Shown: positions 38,787 to 52,597, counted from the first letter of the stretch. The stretch: 64,000 nucleotides of DNA from Tetrahymena elliotti 4EA (GCA_000231825.2 JH720302.1:953258-1017257), one strand, 5' to 3'. Translations and numbers: made by a program. Notes: generated by a model from the sequence alone, not told the origin.

Positions 38787-41123
38787 AATTACTATATTAT
38801 ATGTATTCCTCTATCAAAAATATGCTAAAATATTTCCTTTTTTAAATGATTTTAGAAATAATGTTTCTTTTTATTCTTTAATTTAAGAAGAATCTTTAAA
38901 AGATGTCAAAAAATGTGTTTTCCTAGCTTGCTTTTGTGCTAACCTAAGCCACCTTGATCTTAATATATTTAAATATAAATTATTTTTGCTTTAATTAAAG
39001 TTTTTACTTCGAAGTAGAAAGAAAAAATCAATCTTTTAAAAAGCAAGCAATAACTAAGTTGAAAAATCTTAAAAGATTTTTTAAAATGTTTGTTATTTAA
39101 AGGCAAAATTTAATATGGTTCAAGACATTCTATTCAAATTTATTATTTTTAATTAATTCTAACTATCTCAATAATATATAAAAACATCTATTTTTTCCGC
39201 GTAAAATAAAGTATTCTATTACCTATTCCATTTATCAGATTTCATAAACCATATTCTAAGCTTCTTTAACAAAGACAGAAAAATCAGATCAGAATTACTT
39301 TTTTAAATCAATATTAGATTAGATTTTCAACAAAATTTTTTATTCATAAAATTATAAATATTTCTTATTCTCTAAGTTTTTAGAAATAGATTAAAAATTT
39401 TTTTAGCGAAACTATAGCTTAGATTTAATTATTAAAATTAAAAATTAAGAAAGAGAGGCTATTGTGTTTTGTAAATTATTTTGATCAATTTTTTAAAAGA
39501 GTAATTTGAAAAAGAAATAGAATTTTTTACAAAGCATAATGATTGACTTGATAAGAATAAAATACGAGTTTTCTTGGTGTAGAAAATTTGAAAAAGTCAA
39601 AGAATTTATACTAAGTAAAAATGTTAAGTTTATTTGTTTGCTATGTGAATTTAAAAATAGCATAATTTATATTATAAAAATAAAAATTAAAATTTTAAAT
39701 TTTAAAAATATTCAAAAAAAACATTAAAATATTTGAAAGAATTTAGAAAAATTTACTATTTTTAAATAGGTTGAGGTTAACGAAAGAAACAAAAAGTAAT
39801 TTATTTAATATGAGACTGAATGAAAGCCATACAATTTAAGTAAATAGATTTATCTAGAAAATTTACACATAGGAGGAAAAAGTTAAAAATTACATATAAA
39901 TTTGTTTGTTTCAGACCTTAAGTTTACTTATAAATTTTGCTTTAATTTAGCTTTAATTAGAGTCTAAAGAGAGTAGTTCTATTTAAAGTAAAATTTAGGT
40001 GAAGCTATTTGTAAAAGAATAAGTGCATATATTTATTTAAATCTTAAAATGATCATAAATCTTCAATGTGGTTTTTAAATTAAAGAAAAAGAAAGTGCTA
40101 TTTGCCTAAATTAATTAAATTTGCAGAAAAATCTTTAAAAAGATTTAATTTTTCTTCCTGCTTTTCCAATAAAAGAATTTGAAATAAAATTTAAATTCTT
40201 TCAATTGCTCTATTTTTTACACTCCTCCTATAAAAAAATACTTCAGTCTGTTTAATATAAGCTATTAATATTTTTAACTACGATCCAAGTTATTAGAAAA
40301 ATCCTATTTTAAACTAATTAAGCTTTAATTCTATCCAATTATATAATTTTGTTTTGCTATTATCTTTTTATCTAATTTGGAATAAAAGTGATTTGTTCTT
40401 CAACTTATACCTACTACTATCAATGAATACATTTTCATTAGAGTTTTAAACAATTAAATTATTTAGAGGAGTAATTAATTTGCAATCTAAAATTTATGTT
40501 ATTTTTTTTGAGTGTGTTATTTACTTTTGAAGTGCATTTGAGTGGTTTACCAAAATTATTTTGGCTTTATCTATTTCAAATATATTTAGAATAATGGAAA
40601 ATAGAAATAAAAAAAAAAGTGAATTTGAAAGATAGATCTATGAGTAAAAGAAAAAGAAGGATAATGTCAATCTATTAATTTATTTAGATTTATTTTTTCA
40701 GATAAAGTATTATCAAAAAAAAGATAAAAAAATAAAAAAAACAAAATTTAATCTTTTTGCTAAAGATAAATCAAAAATAATCAGAAAAATAAGCAGCAAA
40801 AACATATCGAGTTCTACTTTATAAATAGTAACATTAGTATCTTGTTTGATTTGTGAGAAGTAATACGACATACTTAAGTTGAGGCACATTTGATTTGTTC
40901 TTTTACTATATTGGGCTTAATAGGTTTCATTTTTAATAGATAATAACCACAAAAATTGACAGTGATAATAACAGTATATATATAAACATATATAGACACC
41001 TTCTCTTTGATTTACTTAGACTTTTAATAGATTAACGAAAATAAATAGAAAGAATTGTAAAAAATAGAAATCATCAATACATTTTAGCTAGCTAATTAAA
41101 TAATTATTTGATTAAAAAAATTA
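38787..41123. other. Divergent intergenic, 2.3 kb
   Basis: AT-rich sequence between the importin-alpha start (minus) and the next plus-strand gene. Short open frames occur (for example 39539-39727) but their composition is Lys/Ile/Asn background. No supported gene. Confidence 0.55.
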
Positions 41124-42488
41124 ATGTTTTGCGTATAAGATAGAGCTGCAAAATAAGAGCAAGAAGATTATTTAGAAACAGCTAATTAAAGATTATATAA
41201 AAAATAATTACTTAATAAAATTGAAGCTAATTCATAGCGAAATCCAACTTAGTTATATAGAGAAGAGGAACAACATCCACAATACACTGATAGTTCATTA
41301 TCTATCTCTTAAAAAATATAAAAAGCTTAAAGTTTAGCTGAATAAATTGACGCAATGCGTGGAGGCAAAACTTAGTAAAATGGCAATAAAAGCAATGACT
41401 TTCATAATTCTCAAGCATCAAACGCTAAGTCCAAGAGTTTTGCACAAAATACAACAAACAATCAAAGAGAAGGATATCATAATAGCTAGAATAATTCATA
41501 TTATAGCAATGATGAAGACTTGTTGGTCAACAAGCCTCATCCACGTGAGTTTTACTTGAAGCTCATGGAAACAGAAAAAAAAATATAGAAGGGAAACTTT
41601 TTTTAGCAAGATATAACATTATTGATAGAAATGTATACAAAATGCATAGAATATTTTGATTCCGTTTAGGATCCTATTAAATGCTATTTCGAAGATAAAA
41701 TTTCATCTACTCTTTCTTCAAACAGCATATTGAGTGTTTTGATGAATTCTTCAAAGTAGCAGGAATCCTAACATGGATAATTCTAACGTTCTTCTACAGC
41801 AAATGATAAAAAATAAGAATATGACTAAAATCATGATAGCACATAAAAAACTTAAATGACCCATCTTCCCTAGATGGAAAAGGGAAATCACAGACCTCGT
41901 ACATTATCAGAATAGAAAAAGCATGATAGAATGAAAGCACATTACAATATTGAGCACATAAAACTGTAAAAATAAACAGATCTTGAAAAAGCTAATTTCA
42001 TAAAAGCCTAGGAACTGTAAGTTTAAGTCAAAGAATAGCACAAGCAAAATGTTATCTCTTCATAATAAAAGGATATTAATGAGAGGTTAAGATTGAGAAA
42101 AGAAAAAAATTTGATACAACAAAGCGAAAAGCTAATAAATAATATTAGATTGAAAAATGACAGTATTACTTCAAATCCAAATCAAAATAATAATGGATAC
42201 AAAAGCTCAAGAACGCTCAACACAAATTCTTCATAAAGCAGCGATTTAAGAATAACTGAAGAAGATCTATAATAAGATGATCGCTCTACAAGAGTTGCCT
42301 CTGATCACAAGCAAAACAAATTTGTCAAATCTAATTCATAAACATCAGAAGTAAGCTAAAACGAGAGCGGGTCATCTTCTTCAGATGATTCTTCATCGTC
42401 TTCGTCTTCAGCCCCTTCAAGATCCAATTCTGAACAAAATGTAGAAATATAAGAATAGTAATAAAAAGAAATTAAATCATAAGAATGA
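41124..42488 (+). CDS. Ser/Gln-rich protein, unknown family
   Basis: 454 residues, single exon, TGA stop. The family is not recognised. The N-terminal third is polar and Gln/Asn-rich. A more ordered block around residues 140-200 contains HPREFYLKLMETEKKIQ and FQQDITLLIEMYTKCIEYF. A charged region of likely helix or coiled coil follows (KKHDRMKAHYNIEHIKLQ; EKNLIQQSEKLINNIRLK). The tail has a run of Ser/Asp near SGSSSSDDSSSSSSSAPS and ends in Gln/Glu. There is no signal peptide or membrane span, so it is probably cytosolic, cytoskeletal or nuclear. Codon use with many TAA/TAG Gln codons matches its neighbours. Confidence 0.85.
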
Positions 42489-43845
42489 TAATCAAAAGAT
42501 TGAGTGAGTATTCTAGTGTTGATAATAGAATATCAAATATAATTAATTGACTAGAAACCCAAAAATAAATCACTTTTCTAAATTTTTTAATTAAATTAGT
42601 TAATCTAATTAATTTCTGCCTTCAAAATTAAGGAAGATAAAATCCTAAATATAACATTCCTCTATCTATTTTAAAAATACACTTGAATCCCTTTCAACTA
42701 TTACCACTCATGCATAACTATAAATTTAGTCTTAAATGAAGCTATTTTTCATTCATTCATGTATAAATTAGTAACCTTAATCCTAAATAAAGTAGTTGAT
42801 CAATCAATCCATTAAATTAAATAAAATTAATCTTTACAATAAAGCTATTAATTCAAATGGATTTAAGAATGGAAGGATGGATGAATGGATTATAATTGAA
42901 ATTAATAAATCTCTCAAAAATAAAAAACTTGTAAAATAGGTTATTAAATATTAAATAAAAAAAATACCAAATAGAAATCAACTAATTAAACTGTGATATA
43001 ATAGATAATAAATACTTTTAAATAATAAAATAAAATAAACTGCTTTAAATTCTAATAACTTCTTTTATACATACTTATTTTATATAGATAATTAACCAAT
43101 AATATTGTTACTTTCCACTTTTAAAAACCACCTCATTTATATATTAATTAATTTTACATTATTTTTAGATCAAATTCATTTCATGATACCTCACTTTAAT
43201 AATAATATTTCCTTTTATTTTTATAATAATTATTTAACATTAAAAAACATTAAAATTTATGAAATTTATTTTTATTTAACAAAAATAAATTAATAATTTA
43301 TTCCTTATATTTCTATCTTTAAATCTCTGTCTATCAATTTATAATTTGATTTGGTTTGAAAATCATCAAGATAAATAAAATATTTTGAAATTTTGAAGCA
43401 ATAAACCTACTCTAGAATATAATTTTAAAATTTTTTTATTTAAACTTACCAAATATATATTATTGTTGATTAAGTAAATTTATAAATGATGTGCCATCAA
43501 ATTTTTATCATTGAATTAATAACTTAATTTGGATAAAACAAAATTCTCGATCATTTATTAAAAAATTTTTGATAAAAATTTAGTATTTTAATTTTTTTAC
43601 TATTTTTGAAATTGTTAAAATAGAAATTATTCTTAATATTTATCCAATTTATTTAATATTAACAGTATTATCAGAAAAAAACATATTTCTAATTTAATGA
43701 AAAAAAAGATTAAGCCAAAATAGCTTTTTGTTTGAATTTAATTTAGAAAATAATAGAGTGAATATATTATTCGAGTGATGAATATATTTACAAATAAATA
43801 GAAATACAAATTTTTTTAATATAATTTTTATTATTTTTTAAAAGA
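42489..43845. other. Intergenic between convergent genes
   Basis: AT-rich 3' flanks. A GGAT/ATGG run lies near 42870-42885. Small open frames (for example 43105-43293) are Phe/Ile/Asn background. No gene supported. Confidence 0.55.
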
Positions 43846-45789
43846 TCACTGGTCTAGCTTTCCAAATAGCTCTTGGTAAACCTTTTATATTTAGCTAATG
43901 AGGGGTAAGTTCATATTCCTATTAATTTAGAATACCTCTGAGTCCTATAGATTAATTATTGATTATATATTAACTTTCATTTATTCACAATTCATATTGA
44001 AAATTTGAGCCAAGTGAAGAGGATAATTACTGTTTTTTTCTTATTTATGATACTTTTAATAGATTTCATACATATCAGTGAAAGGTTTGAAAATACATTC
44101 AGAAATAATTTAATTTAAAGTTTGCAGCTGCTAAACAACAAATTCATTTAAATATTGAAGACTAATTTAAGATTAAAAAAACAGAGTTCTGATAATATTA
44201 TTCATTTTATTTAAATAATTTAAATCTATTCCTACACATTCTTTTACTTTATGTAAAACACCCATTTGCTTTAGAATTTTTTTATTTTGCTCATTTGCTA
44301 TTAGAGAGTTCAAATAAGTTTCTACAGCAGATGTATTCTTATACTTATGAATTAATTGGTTTCTATCAAGCTATATTTTATGCAAAAATTCAAATAATTA
44401 ACCATTAAATAATATATTATCAATCATAGGCTGTTCAAATCCCCCAATTTTTTCTCTCACACTCCTTAAGACATCATTTCTTATTTCTTCATTACTCTTA
44501 ATAACTTCATATTCGTTTTCTCCCATCTATATATCCATACCATATCTTAAGCATCCTTCCACAAACTCCTTTATATCCATAGTGACTTATGCCATCTCCT
44601 ATTAATTAAAAAAAAATATTAAAAAACATTTTCAAACAAAATCAAAGCTTACTTTATTTTTCTCTTCATATGAATTAACCAAAGCTAAAGAAGAATTAAA
44701 AAGTTTATTTGCTGATTACTCTAATTGAATTAAAAAGGTCTGCTTTGAGATGTCTTTATCTGAGTTAACATCAAATTCTTTAAGCAAATTCGAGCTAAAG
44801 TTAAAAGCAGTCTGATTTTTAAGGTCTTCTAATTTTTTTCTTAAATTAATAATACTCTACTTAGCCATTTCTAGCTTCTGTTCACTTTTTTATTAAATAC
44901 TTGAGTCTCTACAATCATTAGAAACTCTTTCTATCAAATCTTTAAGATAATCTAATTAATACTCAAGTTCTGCTGAAATATTTTTATTGCTTTTAGAAAG
45001 CTTTGTCAAATGTTAAATATATCTTCTTTATTTTATCATTTAACTTTGAATCAAAAAGTTCCTTTTTTCTGTGAATTAATTCTTCATTTTTTGAAGGCCT
45101 TATTAAATAATCTAATCTTTCTCTTTGATCTATTAAATCAAATTGTTCTTTTCTGATTCTAATTGAGTTATTTTAGCCTTTAATCTCTTTTATTCCATCT
45201 TTTCTTCTTTCAACTTTATATTTTATTCATAGTTAGCTCTATTTAATTAATTTAGTTCATCTTTCAGCTATTCTACATCACTCTTTCCTGCTGATTAATT
45301 TTATTTATTCTTTTGATTATCTACCTATTTCTTCTTAGTTAATTTCTATTCTTCTCCAACATCATCAGCTCTACTACTTTACTCTAAGTTTTCATCATCA
45401 TTATCATAAATATATTATTATTATTATTGTTCTCCTTCTTTCTTTTTCATAGAATTGTTTATGCTTTTTTAACTTTAAGGTTTAGTACTAGGTTCAGTAA
45501 TACTTGAAGATTATCTCTCTTTTATGAGACCCATATAGAATTCTGTTTAAGCTTTATTTTTCTCATGACTTTGTTGTGATTTTACTATATTTGGTTTACT
45601 ACTTTAAGGAGGTTTGGAAATGTTACTAGAAACACTGCTTTGTGTTGATTTTTTAGTGCTTTATTGCAAATCTTTGGGCTAATCCTAAGTATCTCTTTAT
45701 GTATTAGCAGACTACTGTCTTGCAGTACTTGTTTTAACAGTTGAAGACTTATTCTATGCGTTAGTATCTTTAGAAGCACGAGAGAACAT
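43846..45789 (-). CDS. Coiled-coil protein, unknown family
   Basis: 629 residues in two exons (45789-44653 and 44598-43846) around a 54-nt intron (GTAAGC...TTAATAG), phase 0. The N-terminal 130 residues are Ser/Thr/Gln/Lys-rich and disordered. From about residue 165 a long heptad-type coiled coil runs (VEQLKDELNQLNRANYE; RLKAKITQLESEKNNLIQQI; KLEMAKQSIINLRKKLEDLK). The second exon continues as a helical C-terminal domain with ENEYEVIKSNEEIRNDVL and QIISECIFKPFTDMYEIYQK. Such an arrangement is typical of cytoskeletal, basal-body or kinetochore scaffolds, but no motif fixes the role. The next gene starts divergently 241 bp away. Confidence 0.88.
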
Positions 45790-46030
45790 GTAATATTAAT
45801 TACAAGAAAAGATTCAATTAAATTTAAGATTTTAAAAATATAGAAGTAATGATTTAAAATATGTTTGCAAAATAATATCTCAATCAATTAGTATTTGGTC
45901 AGAAATTCATCTTAAAATAAACAAAATAAACAAAAAAATTGTTAAGAAATTCAAACAAAATAATTTAATAAAATTTATAACAAAATTTAATTATTAACAT
46001 AATTTATTAGACCTATTTTTATAATATAAA
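45790..46030. promoter_or_regulatory. Divergent promoter region
   Basis: 241 bp between the start codons of the coiled-coil gene (minus) and the 160-residue gene (plus). Very A-rich near the plus-strand start. No motif recognised. Confidence 0.4.
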
Positions 46031-46513
46031 ATGAGTCAAAGGAACAATGTTCATCATTAAAATTAATTAAGTAGCAAGAATAGCTATTAATAAAGCAAAC
46101 CATAAAAGCATGAGTTTAGCAATACATACGAATCAATGATAAAACTATCTTCAACAGCTAAATACTATAAATGTCACAAAGATGAATTTGATATAAATGA
46201 TTACGCAACTTTTGATAAAACAAATCATTCTAATGTTGATCATTAAGTTTTATTTTCTTCTTTAAGAATTCATAGCTCTTAAAAGTAATAACCAATATAT
46301 TAACCTCATAAAGTACCAAAATTAAACTTAACCAACTCACCAAAAGTAGCTTCTAATATATCTGTTGGATATCCCAGAGTATATGAAGATAAACAATAAT
46401 ATTTCACAAGACAATCAGCAATCATATAAAACAACCCCATTTATTATTAATAACAATATCAACCTATATAAGGGAACCCATACATTAGTGAATACTGGAG
46501 AGCAAGTTAATGA
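46031..46513 (+). CDS. Small Gln/Tyr-rich protein, unknown
   Basis: 160 residues, single exon, TGA stop. The family is not recognised. The N-terminus is Gln/Asn/Ser-rich, the middle holds KYYKCHKDEFDINDYATFDK, and the C-terminal part is Tyr/Gln/Pro-rich (IYYQQQYQPIQGNPYISEYW). There is no signal peptide or membrane span. The start is the first ATG after an A-rich leader. Codon use and the even residue spread support a real gene, but a missed downstream exon is possible. Confidence 0.7.
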
Positions 46514-47361
46514 AATAATATTAAATCCCAACTTTCTATTTATATTTTAGATTAAATTTTAATTATTAGACTAGAAGAATTTAAAACAAATGTAAAAAAA
46601 AAATAAGCATACAATAAGAATATCAAATTAAAGCTAAACAATTAATTTACTAAGATACTAATAACTTAAAAATAACAAAATATTCTATGCTATATTAAAC
46701 CAAAACAAATAACAAAGTGTTTTTCTGTATCACAAATAATCTTAAAATTAATCCATCATGAATTCTATGACAAAATTAAATAATCTTTTTGTTTTTTTTT
46801 AAATTTTTTAAAAAGTTTAAAAAAACTTATTTTTATTTGGATATAATTTGATTAGAATTATTCTTATAAAACTGTTAATAGATTAAATTTAATATTTTAT
46901 GTATATTTAAATCAACTAATATTAGAATATTTGTAATATTTTATGTTTTAATTTTATATAAGAACTATTTATAATTTTATTAACGTAGGAATTTTGTCTC
47001 ATTTTGAAAATATAAATAATTATAAAATTAAAATTGAATTAATTTGAGTATCTCTTATTGCAAAAGAAATAGAAAAGAATTTCAATTTTTCATGATTATC
47101 ATTTACTAAAATTTAGAAGTGTCTTTTTTTTAAGATAAAAAAACTTGCAAAATAGTTCTTGGAAAAAATGATTTTTTCAAAATAAATGAATAAATTAATA
47201 TACTCAATTTGTTTGTTTTATGATTGAATTGAGTTGGTTGATAGATAACATTTAAACTGACTCAAAATTTTAAATTATTTAATAGGCTAGTTATCAATTG
47301 ACTGGAAATAAAAAATATTAATTAACAATTACACTTTATTTATTGTATCTTTATATCTTAC
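46514..47361. other. Intergenic
   Basis: AT-rich. A downstream exon of the minus-strand TGA-interrupted frame may lie here (a TTTCCAG acceptor-like site near 47295 is followed by a long open frame), but I cannot support it well. Confidence 0.4.
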
Positions 47362-47553
47362 CTAAAATATCAGCTCTTATAGTTGTAGAAACAAATCAGT
47401 CCATCTTTAATAAACACAATTTAAGCTATCCTTTTTAAATTTAATCTCTGAGCTTGAATTATTATAAACTCATGTATCCCATTTTTTGGCTAACTTGATG
47501 AGATATTTTTTTTTATTTAAAAGAATACCTTTTAAAATATTTGTTTTAACCAT
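47362..47553 (-). pseudogene. Small coding frame broken by one TGA
   Basis: From ATG at 47553 the frame reads MVKTNILKGILLNKKKYLI then KLAKKWDT, meets TGA, and continues in the same frame with VYNNSSSEIKFKKDSLN and CVYQRWTDLFLQLQELIF up to a GTAAG donor-like site at 47361. Both halves look coding (mixed residues, Trp and Cys present), and TGG to TGA at the Trp-like position would explain the stop. Options are a recent nonsense mutation, a sequence error, UGA recoding (there is no CxxU-type context), or two unrelated short frames. Its start is only 42 bp from the oppositely oriented start of the next gene. Function unknown. Confidence 0.4.
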
Positions 47554-47595
47554 AATATTCATTAGTTTTTATAATATCAAGTTAAAAAGTAACAA

Positions 47596-49004
47596 ATGAA
47601 CTAAGCAAGTAGCAAGTATCAATTTGAAACTATAGACACTTTAGGACAGAAGAATGCTATCCCACCTTCCAATTATTATAGACTGGATAAAACTGTTCCC
47701 ATTTAGAATGATCCCTCATACTAACAAGGTGGTTATCATTCAAATGTTAGAACATTAGATTACTTATAAACTGCTGGAAATTTATAAATTCATAGAGCAT
47801 ATTAGAATGATGATGTACTAACTAAAGTTCCTACTTTATAAATAGATGGAGGCTACAAAAAATCATTGTTAAATCGCACAAGAGATCTTATTTAAAAAAA
47901 TGATTTGTCAAGTCCTTTTAAAGATTACACCTAAAGATTGAGTAGTCCTATAGGTCATTAATCACCTATATACTCTGGTAGTTTGCCTAATTATTAAAAC
48001 ACTTCATCACCATATGTTCCTAGAAATATAGATGATCAATCACTTTACTATTACCGTGCAGGAGATGCTGTTCCTCCTCCACCAATGAGCCAATTTTAGC
48101 AAATGCCATCATATTCTTAGCTTGTAAGCTGCTAAACATTTATAGATCCTAATTTTATTCAGCATTAATAACCACATTTTGTAGACACAGGAAAGTAAAA
48201 TATGATGGATATTTATTGCGAATTACCAAGAGACTAATGTCATTATTGTGTTTCTAATACAGGTTTATTTGGAACTAAACCTGCCGATTCATATTACAAT
48301 CCATAGTTGATTTAGGAAAGAGAAAAATATCATCAGCTTCAAGAAAAATAATATTAAGACTCTATAAAGAGAGATAAAAAATAAAAAGATTGGGAAAATG
48401 AAATTGAAGATACAAAAAAAAAAAATAAATATGATGTTGATTATAAGGACAATGTCAGTGTAGAATCTGAAATTACTAAAAAACCATAAGATTATGCTAT
48501 GAATATGCAAGATATGAGTATCCCTGATGGCTAAGAAATTAATGATCATATGAACAAAGAAAAGTAAAAAGCACAATCTTAACTAGGAGGAATGTTAAAG
48601 GCTACTATGTTTGGAAAAAAACTTAAGAATGTAGCTGAATAAAATATTTTGAAAAAGCAAGTTAATGAAGTTAATGAGCTATTTGATCAGCAAGAACAAG
48701 ATTTTATGAATTTTGAAAACATTCAATTTGCTGACTTAGAACACCTCTCAGATGAAGAAAAGAAAAAGCTGCTCCTTTACTACAACCAAATGAATATTTT
48801 AAATGAAGAAATGAAAAATGGATAAGTTAACAGCTAAAAGAGTCTCAGTTAAATAATATCCTTTGTTTGTAATTTTACAAAATCAATTTTTTAATAAATT
48901 TATTCATTTTTTATCATTTAATAGAAAATCAAATGCAAAGCATAAAAGAGCAAGTTTTTGCTAACGGATTCGAAAATATAATAAAAAGATTGCAGAGAGA
49001 CTGA
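47596..49004 (+). CDS. Gln/Tyr-rich protein, unknown family
   Basis: 450 residues in two exons (47596-48868 and 48925-49004) with a 56-nt intron (GTAATTTT...TTTAATAG). The family is not recognised. The N-terminal half is Tyr/Ser/Pro/Gln-rich with short motifs such as SSPIGHQSPIYSGSLPNY and a PPPP stretch. A Cys/His pair group (CELPRDQCHYCVSNTGLFG) sits near residue 215. The C-terminal half is charged and helical (EREKYHQLQEKQYQDSIKR; EKKKLLLYYNQMNILNEEM) and ends IKEQVFANGFENIIKRLQRD. There is no membrane segment. It could be a ciliate cytoskeletal or axonemal protein, but this is a guess. Confidence 0.86.
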
Positions 49005-51863
49005 TCTAAAAACGGATGTGTTTAATGAATAATTATCACAAAAAACATATTTTATATTTTATCAAATTATATTTCTATCAAATATTTTAAAATAAGAAAT
49101 CAATTCATTCTAAATATATTTCTATTTTCTACACAGCAAAATATAAATAAAATATTGATCAATCTTACTTAATGAACTAAAAAAAAGAACCTATTATCTT
49201 TAAGCAAATCAAAATAATAAATGCAGCAATTTACTTTGAATTCATTTTATAATTTAAAAAGCTGATTAATAAAAATGAAATTAAAATATTAATTTTTAAA
49301 AAAACTTAAATAATATTTTATCTATTTTTAGATATTAAAAAAATAAAAACGAATTTGAATTGGTCTTGAATTAATTTAAAGTTCTTTTATTTTTTAAAAG
49401 AGTTTCAAACTTAATTAAAAATCTATCATGGACAAAATATTTTGTAAATTAAATAAATTATGAAGTAAATAGAGAAAATTTTAATCAATAACTTTCCTTA
49501 AATTTTGGTTTCGAAATTTATTAAACGAAAATCAAATAAAATAATAAGTGATAACTTTCTTTAACTTTTATAAAAACTAAATATTTTTTGAGATGATAAA
49601 TAGAATTAATAAAATTTATGTCAATGAATTAAAATGAAAAATAATGAAATTAAAGACATTATTCTGCTTATCAAAACTCAGTCATTTTAAAATAATTTTT
49701 AGTGGAAATTAATTTTTATTTTTAATAATATTTTATATGATTTCAAAGAGAAGATTGAAATTTGATTAAATTAAATAAACTATGAGGAGGGGTTTTGATA
49801 GGGCAATCAAAATCTTAATAGTTCTCTAAAAAATATTTTTAATGGAACTTTTTAAAGATTTTTTCCTCGCTTTAAATCATCAATTAAAATTTTAATTAAA
49901 TCATTTTTTAATTTTGATGAGAGTTTTCAAACACAATAGTTTTATCTCTTTTGTGAATGTAAAAGAAGATGTTAATATAAATACAAAATATTTATTTTAA
50001 ATAATAATTTTATCCAACAAACTAAACAATCATGATTCCTATTTTTTTATTTTTCATAATTAGTTTTTAATTTACAAAATATTTTAAATAATAGTCAATT
50101 ATTTCATTTTTACAATATACAAACATTTTTATAAATAATTTATTGATTTTTGAATAATTTAATTAAAAATTTACTAACTTTTTCTATTATTTTATTATTT
50201 TGAAAAGTTATAATATTATTCAAAATAGAGTGTTTTTCATTAGTTTTGATACTTATCTTTTTAATCATGTTAATAGTCAATTTTAACTAATGCAACACAT
50301 AAATCAAAGAAAAATTCTTTATTATTTTCTTTCTTGTTAAAAAACGGTGATTAATAACTCTAGCTAATAAATTTTTTTATCTACAGCATGTAAATAAATA
50401 AATAAATTTAATCATATAAAAATCTATTTTATAATTGTCATCGCGCATATTATTGTTGATATTTTTTGATAAAAATACTACTTGTGTGTTATATTTTTAC
50501 CATAAACTGATCTTAGTTTCTATTCATATATAACAATATTAGTATACTATCATCCTTTTTCTTCTAAAAATAGTAAAAATATCATAAAAATATACAATTT
50601 CTCTCAGCTTTCCAAAAACTTCGCATTCAAAATAATTTTATTTATTGTTATAATTAAGATGTATGTAAGTTTTTATGGAATTAAGTTTATTTTAAAAATA
50701 TTTTAGCTCTAATTAGCTTAAGGGCAAAAAATTGAGTTATTTTTGAGAAATATTGATTTTTTTAGCTGAAAAATTATGTCTATCAGTGAGAAGATTTATT
50801 TAAGATACACATATTTTTACAATAAAAGATATTTTCTAACTATGTTATCTTATAGTAGTAGGCTAAAGTATCAAATATACCTGATCAGTGATTAATTGTA
50901 ATAGTTTTACAAAATAGATGCATTCTACATAAATATATTTATTTGTTATATTTGGGATTTATTGTGTGTGAGTGCGTGTGTGTTTAATATAAAAGAAATA
51001 AAATTTAGAATGAAAATAGACAAACAATAAAACTAAAATCTAAAAAAATGTATCTTCTACTCTTTTTATTTTGACAATATTCAATTTTCTTAAGTTTTTT
51101 GAGTTTTTCTTTATTAGCCGACCATTTTAGTAAGCAAGAGTTGGATGTCTCATCAGACATGCCATCAGGAATCAACATTTAAGATCAAAAATATTTTTAC
51201 ATTTTGCTTAACTTTTTAATTTCTGAACAAAAAATAGGGGAACTCTTTATCTAATCTATCTATCTCATCAGAAGAAAAAATTAGTTTTTTTCATATATTT
51301 TATATAATGTACATTCTACTTTGAATAAAAGGCTAAAAATGAGATAAATTTTGTTTAAAACAAAGAACATGCTAGCTTAGGTGAGAAAGACTATGAAATT
51401 TTTATAGATATGGTTTTTTAAATTTAAAATCAGTCCAGCAAGTTGTGCTAAACACATAAACACATGAAAGACATTATTAAATTCACTCTTTTTATGAATA
51501 ATGAAAAGGATTATTTATCTACAGTAATTAAATAGAAAACAAGAAGAAAAATTCTAAAACTAACACGTTATAAAATTTTATTTCATAAATAAAAGAGGAA
51601 AACAAGATACGATTTATCTATCGACGATTCTCACTTTTTTATCTATACTCTTGATGTTTCATGTTCTTTTTTTATTTATTTTTTTTTATGTCGTGTTTAT
51701 ACTTTCTATCAAGATTAAAGGTAAAAAGAACTACTGATCAGATAAATTGATTGATTGTTTATGTTAAGTTTTCAAGAGAAAAGAAGATGTCCATTTCATG
51801 AATAAAATGGCTTTTTTCTAGCATAAAATATGACGCCAATTAATTTAAAGTGTTGAATGATGG
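49005..51863. other. Intergenic, 2.9 kb
   Basis: AT-rich with long T and A runs and a short GTGTGTGAGTG run near 50965-50985. No coding stretch supported on either strand. Confidence 0.55.
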
Positions 51864-52037
51864 TCATGATTATAATTATTATATATAATAATAACTATTA
51901 TTATATTATGATTTATTGACCAATAAATGCTTTGTAAAAATTCTTTTTAGTTGCTTGGGGTGGATTGCTCTGAAAATAATTATTGATCTTGAATTAAATT
52001 CAAACAGCAAATCCATTCGTTCATTTAGTTTCCTCAT
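51864..52037 (-). CDS. Possible short coding segment, strand uncertain
   Basis: On the minus strand ATG at 52037 opens 57 residues (MRKLNERMDLLFEFNSRS, then IIIFRAIHPKQLKRIFTK) to TGA; the frame also extends upstream with LIKAWEILDN. The same DNA is open on the plus strand (LELNSNSKSIRSFSFLIE; KKLRKKLLSEQLCSEQE). Both look better than background, so one is probably an exon or a decayed gene. I cannot decide which. Confidence 0.25.
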
Positions 52038-52597
52038 TGAATTATCCAAAATCTCCCAAGCTTTGATTAGCAAAAAATTAAGAAAGAAATTATTATCAGA
52101 ACAGCTATGCTCTGAACAAGAAGTAATTTTTTATAATTCACTAGAAACAAGCAACACTCACCTCTACCAATAAAAAATAAATAACAAATTGAGTCTGATT
52201 CTCTGAAAATCTTGCTCAAAGAGTGGCATGCAAATAATTTAATTAGCTAAAATAAAAGAGTCAAGACTAGGTTAGGCAAGTAGCTTAAAGTAGTTACTGA
52301 TAGTTTGTTTTACTAGTGAATGAATGAATCTAATAAAAAATTCTTAAGCTAATAAATAAATTTTCTCTCTGGTCTGTCTATTTTGGGTGTAATTATCAAA
52401 AAAATAATGAAAAGAAAAAAAATTAATGATTTCCACATTATAAAAATTTTAATTATAAATAACGAAATCTCCCAGCTAAATTTTTTAATAATAATAATAA
52501 TTTAAATAAAAACACAAAAGCATCGCTAATAATAAATAACAAAAAACACAAGTAAACAAACACAGTCTATACTCTATTTGAATAACAGCCAAAGAAA
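52038..52597. other. Intergenic or unresolved
   Basis: Its left part (to about 52170) is open on both strands, as described for the neighbouring segment. The rest is AT-rich with no supported gene. Confidence 0.4.

Noticed and set aside
48289..48576. 95-residue minus-strand hydrophobic frame
   Set aside because: It is the reverse strand of Lys/Glu-rich codons in the 450-residue plus-strand gene.
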